NCBI GenBank assembly: GCA_963826145.1
Contig: CAWGVW010000001.1
Coordinates: 124,001-188,000 of the forward strand
Reading direction: 5' to 3'
DNA: 64,000 bases
Source of the DNA: JBGPLJ01 sp963826145
Lineage (GTDB): Bacteria > Pseudomonadota > Gammaproteobacteria > Steroidobacterales > Steroidobacteraceae
Shown here in pieces: positions 1 to 8,270 of the stretch (the stretch's first letter is position 1; the number at the start of each line of letters is the position of its first letter). The notes below the pieces were generated by a model. The model did no database searches. It saw nothing but the letters and a program-made list of their open reading frames with translations, and was not told where the DNA came from. Made by a program: the position numbers and the translations under genes.

Positions 1-1496
1 TCAAGGAAGCGTTTCTCGCGCAGAACATGGTGTTCACGAGTCTGGGACTCACCGAGAACCTGACGCTCGAAGCCCTGTACATGCTCGAATGGAATGCAAC
101 GCAGCCGGAACCCGCGGGCACCTTCTTTAGTGCTAACGATTTCGCGCCCCGCGGCGGCGACAAAGTCGTCCTCGGCTTCGGCGCGTTCAGTGATCAGGGC
201 GTCGACTTCACGCCGCTCGGCGGGCCCTTCATCGCGAATTTCCAGCAAGTACCGCGCGACAAGACCATTGAGGCCGACAAGAACGGTCAGTTCGGTGCAG
301 CGCTGCGCTGGTTCGCACCGAATTTCATCAACGGCACGGAGTTCGGCTTCTACTTCACCAAGTACAACAGCCGGTTGCCGCTCATCTCAGGCCGCACGGG
401 CACGCAAGCGGGCATCGGCAATGCCTGGGGCGCTGCCAATGCCGTCCAGGCCGCGGCGCTTGGTCTCGCGGCCGGCCTGCCGCCTGCGACGGCCATCGCA
501 ATCGGCGCGAACCAGGGCTTCAATGCCGCGCTGTCGCAGGGTGGCAATCTCTCGGCTGCACAGGCGCAGGCTTACGCGACGATCGCCGTCAATACGGCGC
601 TCGGCGGCGGCAACGTGGCGGCGCAGGCGACGAACCTCGCAACGCACGAATACGCGCAGACCGCGGCCTACTTCACCGAATATCCGGAAGACATCAAGCT
701 GATCGGCGCCAGCTTCAACATGCAGTTGCAGCGCACGGGCATCGCCCTGCAAGGCGAAGTGACCTACCGCATGGATCAGCCGATCCAGTACGACGACGTG
801 GAATTGCTGTTCGCCGCGTTGACGCCATTCGAGCGGGGACTCGCCACGCTACAGGGTGTGACGCTGCCCGCAACCTGCCCGAGCACGCCCGGGCCAACTG
901 CGACGCTCAATGCCTGCGGCCAGCTCGGCAGCTTCGGACTCGATCAGAAGGTGCAGGGCTGGGACCGGCATGACGCGATACAGGCGCAATTTACGGCGAC
1001 CAAGGTGTTCGCCAACGTGCTCGGCGCTTCGCAGATGTCGATGGTCGGCGAAGTCGGCCTCACGCACTTCATGGGTCTTGCCGACAAACTCACCGGCGGT
1101 CCGAACGGCCAGGGTCTGCGTTACAACGGCCCCGGCACGTCGGTGAGCGGCAACCTCCCGCTCGAGGGCAAGCACTTCAACGAAGTCGAGCCGCAGGATC
1201 GTTTCGCTGACGCCACGTCCTGGGGCATCCGGCTCGCGGGGCGGCTCGATTACATCGGCCTCATCGGCCCCTGGAACGTGAGCCCGCGCTATTCCCTGCA
1301 GTACGACATCGGCACGACGCCAGGGCCCGGCGGCAACTTCGTCGACGGGCGCATTGGCGCGACGGTCGGCGTCAACTTCAACCTCATGAACAAGTGGGAC
1401 CTCGACGCCTATTACACGAGCTACAGCGGCGCCGGCCGCTGGAACGATCTCAACGACCGCGACTTCATCGCGGCGAGCCTCAAGTACTCCTTCTGA
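1..1496 (+). CDS. DUF1302 family outer-membrane protein (5' end outside window)
   Basis: The reading frame is open from the first bases of the window to the TGA at 1494-1496, so the N-terminus and signal peptide are missing. About 498 residues remain. The sequence resembles the C-terminal part of DUF1302 proteins (segments such as SLGLTENLTLEALYMLEW and FFSANDFAPRGGD). The last residues alternate hydrophobic and polar and end in phenylalanine (SLKYSF), the usual C-terminal signal of outer-membrane beta-barrels. DUF1302 genes are often followed by DUF1329 genes, as here 16 bp downstream. The inferred role is an outer-membrane channel or receptor for a hydrophobic compound; the substrate is unknown. 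The family call is firm, the function is not. Confidence 0.85.
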   Translation, partial: KEAFLAQNMVFTSLGLTENLTLEALYMLEWNATQPEPAGTFFSANDFAPRGGDKVVLGFGAFSDQGVDFTPLGGPFIANFQQVPRDKTIEADKNGQFGAALRWFAPNFINGTEFGFYFTKYNSRLPLISGRTGTQAGIGNAWGAANAVQAAALGLAAGLPPATAIAIGANQGFNAALSQGGNLSAAQAQAYATIAVNTALGGGNVAAQATNLATHEYAQTAAYFTEYPEDIKLIGASFNMQLQRTGIALQGEVTYRMDQPIQYDDVELLFAALTPFERGLATLQGVTLPATCPSTPGPTATLNACGQLGSFGLDQKVQGWDRHDAIQAQFTATKVFANVLGASQMSMVGEVGLTHFMGLADKLTGGPNGQGLRYNGPGTSVSGNLPLEGKHFNEVEPQDRFADATSWGIRLAGRLDYIGLIGPWNVSPRYSLQYDIGTTPGPGGNFVDGRIGATVGVNFNLMNKWDLDAYYTSYSGAGRWNDLNDRDFIAASLKYSF

Positions 1497-1512
1497 GCGC
1501 GGGAGAATCATC

Positions 1513-2901
1513 ATGCACACGAACAAAGTCCTTGCAGCGCTCAGCGCCTGCGCTCTGACCGCGGGCCTCATCGCGGGCATCGGCACGGCGAACGCCGGCA
1601 TCTCGGCGCAGGAGGCTGCGCGACTCGGCGCGGATCTCACGCCGCTCGGCGGGGAAAAGGCCGGCAACGCGGCAGGCACCATTCCCGCGTGGGACGGCGG
1701 TCTCGTCTCAGCGGCGAAGGCGGGCTTTCCGAACTTCGAGGCGGGCGGCCACCACCCCGACCCCTACGCGGGTGACAAGCCGCTCTTCACGATCACCGCC
1801 GCGAACATGAATCAGTACGCGGACAAGCTGACGGAAGGGCACAAGGCGCTCCTGAAGGCCTACAAGGATTACTTCATCAAGGTGTACCCGACTCACCGCA
1901 GCGCCGCGGTGCCCCAACGCATTTACGATGCGACGAAGCGCATCGCGGTCACGGCAACGCTCGCCGAGGGCGGCAACGGCGTGCACGGCGCGGCGGAAGG
2001 CATTCCCTTCCCGATTCCGAAGGAAGGCGTCGAGGTCTTCTGGAACCACCTGCTGCGCTACCGCGCCGACGCGGCCCAGCGCGTGATCGGCCAGGCGCCG
2101 GTTACCGCGAGCGGCTCGTACACGATGGTGAAGTTCCGCGACGAGTTCTACATGGCGTACAACCTTCCCGGGGCCACGGAAGAGAAACTCGACAACGTCA
2201 TCATCTATTTCATCCAGGAAACGATCGCGCCGCCGCGCCAGGCGGGCGAGATCCTGCTGGTGCACGAGACGCTCGACCAGTCGAAGGAGAACCGCCGCGC
2301 CTGGGTCTATAACCCCGGCCAGCGCCGCGTGCGCCGCGCGCCGAACGTCGCGTTCGACAATCCAGGCACCAACGCCGATAACCTGCGCACTTCCGACCAG
2401 TTCGACATGTACAACGGCAGTCCCGAGCGCTACACGTGGACGCTCGTCGGCAAGAAGGAAATGTACGTCCCCTACAACTCCTACATCCTGCACAGCGACA
2501 AGACGAAGTACGCGGACATCATCAAGCCGCAGCACATCAACCAGGATCTTGCGCGCTACGAGTTGCACCGCGTGTGGGTGGTCGATTCGGTGCTGAGGCC
2601 CGGCACGAGCCACGTCTACAAGCGCCGCACGCTCTACGTCGACGAGGACAGCTGGCAGATCCTCGCGGTCGACTGCTACGACACGCGCGATCAGCTCTGG
2701 CGCGTGCAGGAAGGCCATTCGATCGAGTACTACGACGTGCCGTCCTTCTGGACGACGCTCGAGCTCGTGATGGATCTGCAGAACCGGCGCTACCTCGCGC
2801 TCGGCCTCGACAACGAGGAACCGCGGACCTACGACTTTCACATCAAACGGACGCTCGCCGACTACCAGGTGAGCGCGCTGCGCAGTCTCGGAGTCCGCTG
2901 A
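1513..2901 (+). CDS. DUF1329 domain periplasmic protein
   Basis: This 462-residue protein matches the DUF1329 family in length and in sequence (for example LGADLTPLGGEKAGN near the mature N-terminus). The start has a good ribosome site (GGGAG, about 8 bases upstream). The first 28 residues form a Sec signal peptide ending ANA|GIS. There is no lipobox cysteine, so the protein should be soluble in the periplasm. DUF1329 proteins are described as having a LolB-like fold, which suggests binding of a hydrophobic ligand or lipid. The gene lies between the DUF1302 porin-like gene and a YCF48 propeller gene with short gaps (16 and 10 bp), consistent with one operon. The family is clear; the ligand is unknown. 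Confidence 0.9.
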   Translation: MHTNKVLAALSACALTAGLIAGIGTANAGISAQEAARLGADLTPLGGEKAGNAAGTIPAWDGGLVSAAKAGFPNFEAGGHHPDPYAGDKPLFTITAANMNQYADKLTEGHKALLKAYKDYFIKVYPTHRSAAVPQRIYDATKRIAVTATLAEGGNGVHGAAEGIPFPIPKEGVEVFWNHLLRYRADAAQRVIGQAPVTASGSYTMVKFRDEFYMAYNLPGATEEKLDNVIIYFIQETIAPPRQAGEILLVHETLDQSKENRRAWVYNPGQRRVRRAPNVAFDNPGTNADNLRTSDQFDMYNGSPERYTWTLVGKKEMYVPYNSYILHSDKTKYADIIKPQHINQDLARYELHRVWVVDSVLRPGTSHVYKRRTLYVDEDSWQILAVDCYDTRDQLWRVQEGHSIEYYDVPSFWTTLELVMDLQNRRYLALGLDNEEPRTYDFHIKRTLADYQVSALRSLGVR

Positions 2902-2911
2902 GCGGGGAAAG

Positions 2912-3955
2912 GTGAGCGCAGCACGTCGTTTCGGGCTGGGAGCAGTCGCGCTCTGCGCGACGGCCCTCTGTGTGCTCGCCGATGACACCGCGACATCCCC
3001 TGCATCTCCAGCGTCGGCTTCGCCCGGTGAACAGGCGGAAATCGCGCCGCTCGCGAGCCGCTCGATGCTGCTTGGCGCAGCGTACGCCGGATCACGCATC
3101 GTAGTTGTCGGCGAGCGCGGCAACATCCTGCTCTCGGATGATCAGGGTGCAAGCTGGCGCCAGGTTCCCGCTCCGACCCTCTCGACGCTGACCGCCGTCT
3201 ACTTTGCCGACCCGAGCCACGGCTGCGCCGTGGGTCACGATCAGGTGATCCTGCGCACCGAGGATGCAGGCGAGCACTGGAGCCGCACGCATGTCGACGT
3301 GACGGCGGCAGGTCCGCTGCTGGACGTGTACTTCCGCGATGTCGACCACGGTCTCGCGGTCGGCGCCTACAGTGCCTATTTCACGAGCGCCGACGGCGGG
3401 CGCAGCTGGCAGGGGCAGACCTTTTCGCCTGTGGCGATGAAGCCAGCGGCAAGGCGCAAACCGGCGGCCACTGCGGCGGACGACGAGAGCATGCAGTACC
3501 ACCTGAATGCCATCTCGGCCGCCTCGAACGGCAAGCTTTATATCGCCGCCGAGGCCGGGCACATCTACCGCTCGGACGATGGCGGCGCCACCTGGCTCAC
3601 ACTGTCCTCGCCGTACGAGGGCTCGTTCTTCGGCACGCTGCCTCTCGACGGCGATGCGCTCCTCGCTTTCGGTCTGCGCGGACATCTCTTTCGATCGGAG
3701 AACGCGGGCGCGGACTGGACCGAGATCGCAACGGACGTGCACACGATGCTCACGAGCGGCGCGCGCTTGCCGCACGATGGGGCTGCCGTGACCGGACTCG
3801 CGGGCGTGCTGCTCGTGAGCGGCGATGGCGGCCACACGTTCCGTCTCGAGCAGCAAGCGGACCGCAAGGGCATTTCGAAAGGGGTCGCGGTCGGCGAGCG
3901 CGTGCTCACGGTCGGCGAAAACGGCGTCAAGCTGCGCGAGCTCACGGGGAAGTAG
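2912..3955 (+). CDS. YCF48-related BNR-repeat beta-propeller protein
   Basis: This 347-residue exported protein starts at a GTG preceded by GGGGAAAG just after the DUF1329 stop. A hydrophobic signal segment covers residues 6-23. Six Asp-box-like motifs of the form S/T-x-D-x-G-x-T/S-W recur along the chain (SDDQGASW, TEDAGEHW, SADGGRSW, SDDGGATW, SENAGADW, SGDGGHTF), as in YCF48/photosystem II assembly factor-like propellers. A basic Ala-rich insert lies near residues 175-188. Such proteins act as periplasmic assembly or scaffold factors in other systems. Here the gene sits directly upstream of the MMPL transporter, with one base between stop and ATG. I infer a periplasmic adaptor role in the same envelope machine. 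Confidence 0.85.
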   Translation: MSAARRFGLGAVALCATALCVLADDTATSPASPASASPGEQAEIAPLASRSMLLGAAYAGSRIVVVGERGNILLSDDQGASWRQVPAPTLSTLTAVYFADPSHGCAVGHDQVILRTEDAGEHWSRTHVDVTAAGPLLDVYFRDVDHGLAVGAYSAYFTSADGGRSWQGQTFSPVAMKPAARRKPAATAADDESMQYHLNAISAASNGKLYIAAEAGHIYRSDDGGATWLTLSSPYEGSFFGTLPLDGDALLAFGLRGHLFRSENAGADWTEIATDVHTMLTSGARLPHDGAAVTGLAGVLLVSGDGGHTFRLEQQADRKGISKGVAVGERVLTVGENGVKLRELTGK

Positions 3956-3956
3956 C

Positions 3957-6344
3957 ATGGCGAGCGCCAGCCTCATCGACCGCCTCGATCGACTGATCTT
4001 CACGCGTCGCGCATGGGTCATCGTGATCTTCGCCGTCATCACGGCTGTCATGGCGGTGCTTGCCGCCCGCGGTCTGCGCATCGATGCGACCTACGAGAAG
4101 CAGCTGCCGACAAAGCACGAGTACATCCGGACGTACCTCAGCGAGAAGGCCAAGGACTTCCGCGGCGCCAACCGCGTGCTGATCGCGGTGATGGCGCGTG
4201 ACGGCAACATGTTCACGCCGGAGTTCTTCAAGGCGCTCAAGACCGCGACCGACGAGGTGTTCTTCATCGAAGGCGTCGACCGCGCCCAGGTGCAGTCGCT
4301 GTACACGCCGAACGTGCGCTACACCGAGATCGTCGAGGACGGCATCAGCGCCGGCAACGTCGTGCCGGCCGAATTCGAGCCGACACCCGAAGGGCTCGCC
4401 CAGGTCCGCGCGAACATCCTGAAGGCGGGCATCGTGGGCCGACTCGTCGCCAATGACTTCTCCGGCGCCATCGTGAGCGCGCAGGTGGCCGAGGTTGACC
4501 CGACCGGCAAGCCCGTCGATCTCATTCGCGTTGCGCAGGATCTCGAGACGAAGGTGCGCCAGAAGATCGAAGGCCAGGGGGTCGAGGTCGCCGTGCAGGC
4601 CGCCGGCACCGGCGAATCGGCCACGGCGCAGGCCGCGGGCGGCGCCATCGGCGTGCATATGATCGGCTACGCCAAGGTCATGGGCGACATCGCGGACGGC
4701 GCGGGATCGGTTGCCCTGTTCGCGGTCGTCACCGTCGCCTTGACGCTCCTTTTCGTGTGGACCTACTCGATGTCGATCCGCGTCGCGGTGATCCCGGTCG
4801 TGTGCTCCATTGTCGCCGTCATCTGGCAGCTGGGATTGCTGGTGCTGCTCGGCTACGGCATGGATCCGATCGGCATCCTGGTGCCCTTCCTCATCTTTGC
4901 CATTGGCGTGAGCCACGGCTTGCAGGAAGTGAGCGCGGCGGCAAACGCTGAGCTCGAGGGCATGAACTCCCTGGACGCGGCGCGTGCGGCCTTCCGGCGC
5001 CTGATGGTGCCCGCGATTGTCGCGCTCATCGCCGACCTGGTCGGTTTCGTGACGATCCTCGTCATCCCGGTGCGGCTCATCCAGGAGATGGCGATCACGG
5101 CGAGCCTCGGCGTCGGCGTCGTGATCCTCACCGACCTCGTGCTGCTGCCGGTGCTCGTCTCCTACGTGAGTGTCGACGACCGCTACCGCGATCGGATGCG
5201 CCGTCGCGTCGCGCTGCTCGCTCCCGTGTGGGACTGGGTCGCGCGCTGCGCCCAGCGTGGACCGGCCGCCGTCATCGTCGTGCTGTCGCTCGCACTCGGC
5301 GTCGCCGGCTGGCTGTACGGACACAATGTCGCGATCGGCGACATGCGCTCGGGCGTGCCGGAACTCAGACCCGACTCCCGCTACAACCGCGACTCGGATT
5401 TCATCACGAAGAAATTCTCGATCGGAGTCGATATCCTGAACGTGCTCGTCGAGACCGAGCCGAACGGCTGCGTCGACTACGGCGTGATTTCGGCGGTCGA
5501 CCGCTTCACCTGGCACATGGCGAACGTTCCGGGCGTGCAGGATGCGATTTCGCTCACGACCTACATGAAGATCGCGAGCTCCGCCTGGAACGAGGGCAGT
5601 CTCAAGTGGCGCAACATTCCGCGCGATGAAGCGCAGCTCGTGCAGGCGCAGAAGTACATCGAGACGAGCACGGGGCTGCTGAACGCCGACTGCAGCGTGA
5701 TGCCCGTCATCATCTTCACGCGCGATCACAAGGCTGAGACGCTGGAGGGCATCGTCGCCGCGGTGAAGAAATGGAAAGCCGAGAATCCGACGCCCAAGGC
5801 CGAATTCAAGCTGGCGACCGGCAATGTCGGCGTCATGGCCGCGACCAACGAGGTCGTCGAGGCCAAGGAGTTTCCGATCCTCGCCGGCGTCTTCATCGCG
5901 GTGAGCGTGATGTGTCTCGTGACCTTCCGGTCGCTCCTTGCGACGATCTGCGTGATCCTGCCGCTCGCGCTCGTGTCGATCCTCGTTTACGCGGTCATGA
6001 CCTTCGTCGGCATCGGCCTCAAGATCTCGACGCTGCCGATGGTGGCGCTCGGCGCGGGCATCGGCGTCGATTACGGCATCTATCTCTACAGCCGCATGCT
6101 CGAGTTCCTGCGGGAAGGGCAGCCGCTGCAGGAAGCCTTCCGGCATACGCTGCGCGTCACCGGCAACAGCATCGTCTTCACCGGCATTACGCTCGCGGTT
6201 GGTGTCGCGACCTGGGCGTTCTCGCCGCTCAAGTTCCAGGCCGACATCGGCATCATGCTCACGTTCATGTTCCTCGTGAACATGCTCGCGGCGATCTTCG
6301 TCGTTCCCGCGCTCGCGGTCTGGCTGATCCGGCCGCGCACCTGA
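3957..6344 (+). CDS. RND superfamily (MMPL-type) inner-membrane transporter
   Basis: The 795-residue protein has the layout of MMPL/RND exporters. One N-terminal helix (about residues 18-38) precedes a periplasmic loop of about 200 residues. A block of five helices follows (about 255-405). A helix near 445-465 then leads into a second periplasmic loop, and a last block of helices includes GAGIGVDYGIYLYSR with the Asp typical of the proton relay. I chose the ATG at 3957 because it follows the preceding stop by one base and has GGGGAAG upstream; the frame stays open further upstream but that reading is antibiotic to sense and overlaps the YCF48 gene. MMPL proteins move lipids or other hydrophobic molecules using the proton gradient. 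It is the likely motor of the upstream DUF1302/DUF1329/YCF48 set. Confidence 0.92.
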   Translation: MASASLIDRLDRLIFTRRAWVIVIFAVITAVMAVLAARGLRIDATYEKQLPTKHEYIRTYLSEKAKDFRGANRVLIAVMARDGNMFTPEFFKALKTATDEVFFIEGVDRAQVQSLYTPNVRYTEIVEDGISAGNVVPAEFEPTPEGLAQVRANILKAGIVGRLVANDFSGAIVSAQVAEVDPTGKPVDLIRVAQDLETKVRQKIEGQGVEVAVQAAGTGESATAQAAGGAIGVHMIGYAKVMGDIADGAGSVALFAVVTVALTLLFVWTYSMSIRVAVIPVVCSIVAVIWQLGLLVLLGYGMDPIGILVPFLIFAIGVSHGLQEVSAAANAELEGMNSLDAARAAFRRLMVPAIVALIADLVGFVTILVIPVRLIQEMAITASLGVGVVILTDLVLLPVLVSYVSVDDRYRDRMRRRVALLAPVWDWVARCAQRGPAAVIVVLSLALGVAGWLYGHNVAIGDMRSGVPELRPDSRYNRDSDFITKKFSIGVDILNVLVETEPNGCVDYGVISAVDRFTWHMANVPGVQDAISLTTYMKIASSAWNEGSLKWRNIPRDEAQLVQAQKYIETSTGLLNADCSVMPVIIFTRDHKAETLEGIVAAVKKWKAENPTPKAEFKLATGNVGVMAATNEVVEAKEFPILAGVFIAVSVMCLVTFRSLLATICVILPLALVSILVYAVMTFVGIGLKISTLPMVALGAGIGVDYGIYLYSRMLEFLREGQPLQEAFRHTLRVTGNSIVFTGITLAVGVATWAFSPLKFQADIGIMLTFMFLVNMLAAIFVVPALAVWLIRPRT

Positions 6345-6357
6345 CCGGAGAACCTTC

Positions 6358-8226
6358 ATGACTCGCTTGCCCCGCGCCGCGGCCATCGCGGTGTTCGCTG
6401 CCCTGATGAGCGTGGCTGCATCCGTCGCTCTCGCCCAGCAGAAGACGCAGAAACCGCCGCTGCACGCATCGCACTGGATTGCGATTACCGGCAAGCCGCT
6501 TGCGGCGACTGCAGGCGCGATGATGTTCGAGCGCGGCGGCAATGCAGTCGATGCGGCGTGCGCCATGATCGCGGCAACCTCGACGCTCTGGGACACGCTG
6601 GCCTGGGGCGGCGAGACGCAGGCGCTCATCTACAACCCGGAAACGAAGAAGGTCATCGCGATCAACGGGCTTGGCGTCGCACCGGCCGGTGCGACCGTCG
6701 CGTTCTACAAGTCGAAGGGCTTCAAGTATCCGCCGGAGTACGGCCCGCTCGCGGCCGTCACGCCCGGGACGCCGGGCGGACTGATGGTGATGCTTGCCGA
6801 GTACGGGAAGCTCTCGCTCGCCGAAGTCCTCGCTCCTTCGATCGAGCTCGCCGACGGCTATCCGATCGAAGCGGAACTCGTGAACACCATCGAGCAGCGC
6901 AAGAGCTGGCTCAAGCAGTGGCCGTATTCGAAAGCCGTGATGCTGCCGCATCTCGGCGAGGCGCACGAAGGCCCGGTCGCAGGCGAAACGTTCCGCCAGA
7001 AGGACCTCGCCGCGACGCTGCGCCAGCTTGTGGAAGCGGAGAAGAAGGCGCGCGCCGCCGGTAAGTCACGCAAGGCTGCGATCTACGCCGCGTACGATCG
7101 CTTCTACAAGGGCGACATCGGCGCCGAATATGCGCGCGGCGCTGAGGAGCAGGGCGGCCTCATCACGAAGGAGGACCTCGCGAACTGGCGGGTGCACATC
7201 GAGGAGCCGGTGAAGACGAACTATCGCGGCATCGACGTCTACAAGCTGAATACCTGGGTGCAGGGCCCGGTGATGCTGCAGACGCTGAACATCCTCGAGA
7301 ATTTCGACCTGAAGTCGATGGGCTACAACTCGGGCCGCTACATCCACACCGTGTACCAGGCGATGAACCTCGCGTACGCGGATCGCGACTTCTACTACGG
7401 CGATCCGTACGTGCCGCCGGTGGAGCCCATCAAGGGGCTGCTGTCGAAGGACTACGCGAAGGCGCGCTTCGCGACGATCCATCTCGACGCGAACGATGCG
7501 AGCGCCGCTCCCGGCGATCCGTATCCGTATCAGGGCGAAACGAATCCGTACCGCGCGACGCTCGACAAGTGGGCGAGCGCATTACCGGCGTCACCCCTGC
7601 CGCAAACGGCCGAGGCGATCGAGGAATCGGAGCAGAAGTTCTTCAATGGGACGACCTCGGTGATTTCCGCCGATGCCGCGGGCTGGGTCGTTTCAGTCAC
7701 GCCAAGCGGCGGCTGGGTTCCCGCGGTCATTGCAGGACACACGGGCATGGGCATGAGCCAGCGGGCGCAGTCGTTCGTGCTCGATGCGGCCGAGAATCCG
7801 TTCAACGTCCTCGAACCGGGCAAGCACCCGCGCGCGACGCTGACGCCGAGCCTCGCGATGAAGGATGGCAAGCCCTGGCTCGCCTTTGCCGTGCAGGGCG
7901 GCGATACGCAGGATCAGAACCTGCTGCAGTTCTTCCTCAACGTTGTCGAGTTCGGCATGACGCCGCAGGAAGCGGCCGAGGCGCCGAATTTCACGAGCTA
8001 CCAGATGCACGATTCGTTCGACAAGCACGAGCGTTTCAACGGCCGCATCCTCATCAACGATGCGATCCCGGACTGGGTGCGCAAGGATCTCGTCGCGCGC
8101 GGCTACAAGCTCGAGTACGGCGCGCGCACGTCGGGGCCGATCAACGCGGTGATGTTCGATTTCGCGCACGGCACGATGTGGGGCGCCTCGAGCAATCACG
8201 GCGAGGACTACGGCATCGCCTGGTAG
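6358..8226 (+). CDS. gamma-glutamyltransferase family Ntn-hydrolase with altered active site
   Basis: The 622-residue protein is a secreted member of the GGT family, with a Sec signal peptide (residues 1-26, cut after LAQ) and GGAG-type ribosome site. The large-subunit part has the conserved FERGGNAVDAA segment. The expected autocleavage site lies at FFNG|TTSVISAD, with Thr432 (codon at 7651) as the likely nucleophile. Three features differ from true GGT: the His of TTHxSV is absent, the FRE segment that supplies the gamma-glutamyl carboxylate-binding Arg is replaced by GLG (residues 104-106), and the lid/oxyanion SSMSP is ATLTP. It is therefore probably an Ntn amidohydrolase of another specificity. 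It starts 13 bp after the MMPL gene and may belong to the same operon. Confidence 0.85.
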   Translation: MTRLPRAAAIAVFAALMSVAASVALAQQKTQKPPLHASHWIAITGKPLAATAGAMMFERGGNAVDAACAMIAATSTLWDTLAWGGETQALIYNPETKKVIAINGLGVAPAGATVAFYKSKGFKYPPEYGPLAAVTPGTPGGLMVMLAEYGKLSLAEVLAPSIELADGYPIEAELVNTIEQRKSWLKQWPYSKAVMLPHLGEAHEGPVAGETFRQKDLAATLRQLVEAEKKARAAGKSRKAAIYAAYDRFYKGDIGAEYARGAEEQGGLITKEDLANWRVHIEEPVKTNYRGIDVYKLNTWVQGPVMLQTLNILENFDLKSMGYNSGRYIHTVYQAMNLAYADRDFYYGDPYVPPVEPIKGLLSKDYAKARFATIHLDANDASAAPGDPYPYQGETNPYRATLDKWASALPASPLPQTAEAIEESEQKFFNGTTSVISADAAGWVVSVTPSGGWVPAVIAGHTGMGMSQRAQSFVLDAAENPFNVLEPGKHPRATLTPSLAMKDGKPWLAFAVQGGDTQDQNLLQFFLNVVEFGMTPQEAAEAPNFTSYQMHDSFDKHERFNGRILINDAIPDWVRKDLVARGYKLEYGARTSGPINAVMFDFAHGTMWGASSNHGEDYGIAW

Positions 8227-8234
8227 TGTCTTTA

Positions 8235-8268
8235 CCCTCTCCCTTCAGGGAGAGGGTAGGGTGAGGGT
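8235..8268 (+). repeat. REP-like palindromic repeat, copy 1
   Basis: A 10-bp inverted repeat (CCCTCTCCCT / AGGGAGAGGG) with a 2-base loop is followed by the tail TAGGGTGAGGGT. A second copy with the same plan and orientation lies at 47819-47856. This pattern resembles extragenic palindromes common in Xanthomonadales and pseudomonads. The tail GGTGAGGG lies 5-10 bases before the decarboxylase start codon and is the only purine-rich stretch that could serve as its ribosome site. Confidence 0.75.
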
Positions 8269-8270
8269 TA

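Noticed and set aside
1708..3126. A 472-codon minus-strand frame opposite the DUF1329 and YCF48 genes
   Set aside because: It has shadow-like composition (V/R/H-rich), no start context and no recognisable domain, and spans two real genes.
3942..6629. An 895-codon open frame on the minus strand opposite the MMPL transporter gene
   Set aside because: Its product is a Arg/His/Asp-rich sequence without family features, as expected from antisense of a GC-rich gene. The plus-strand transporter explains the DNA fully.
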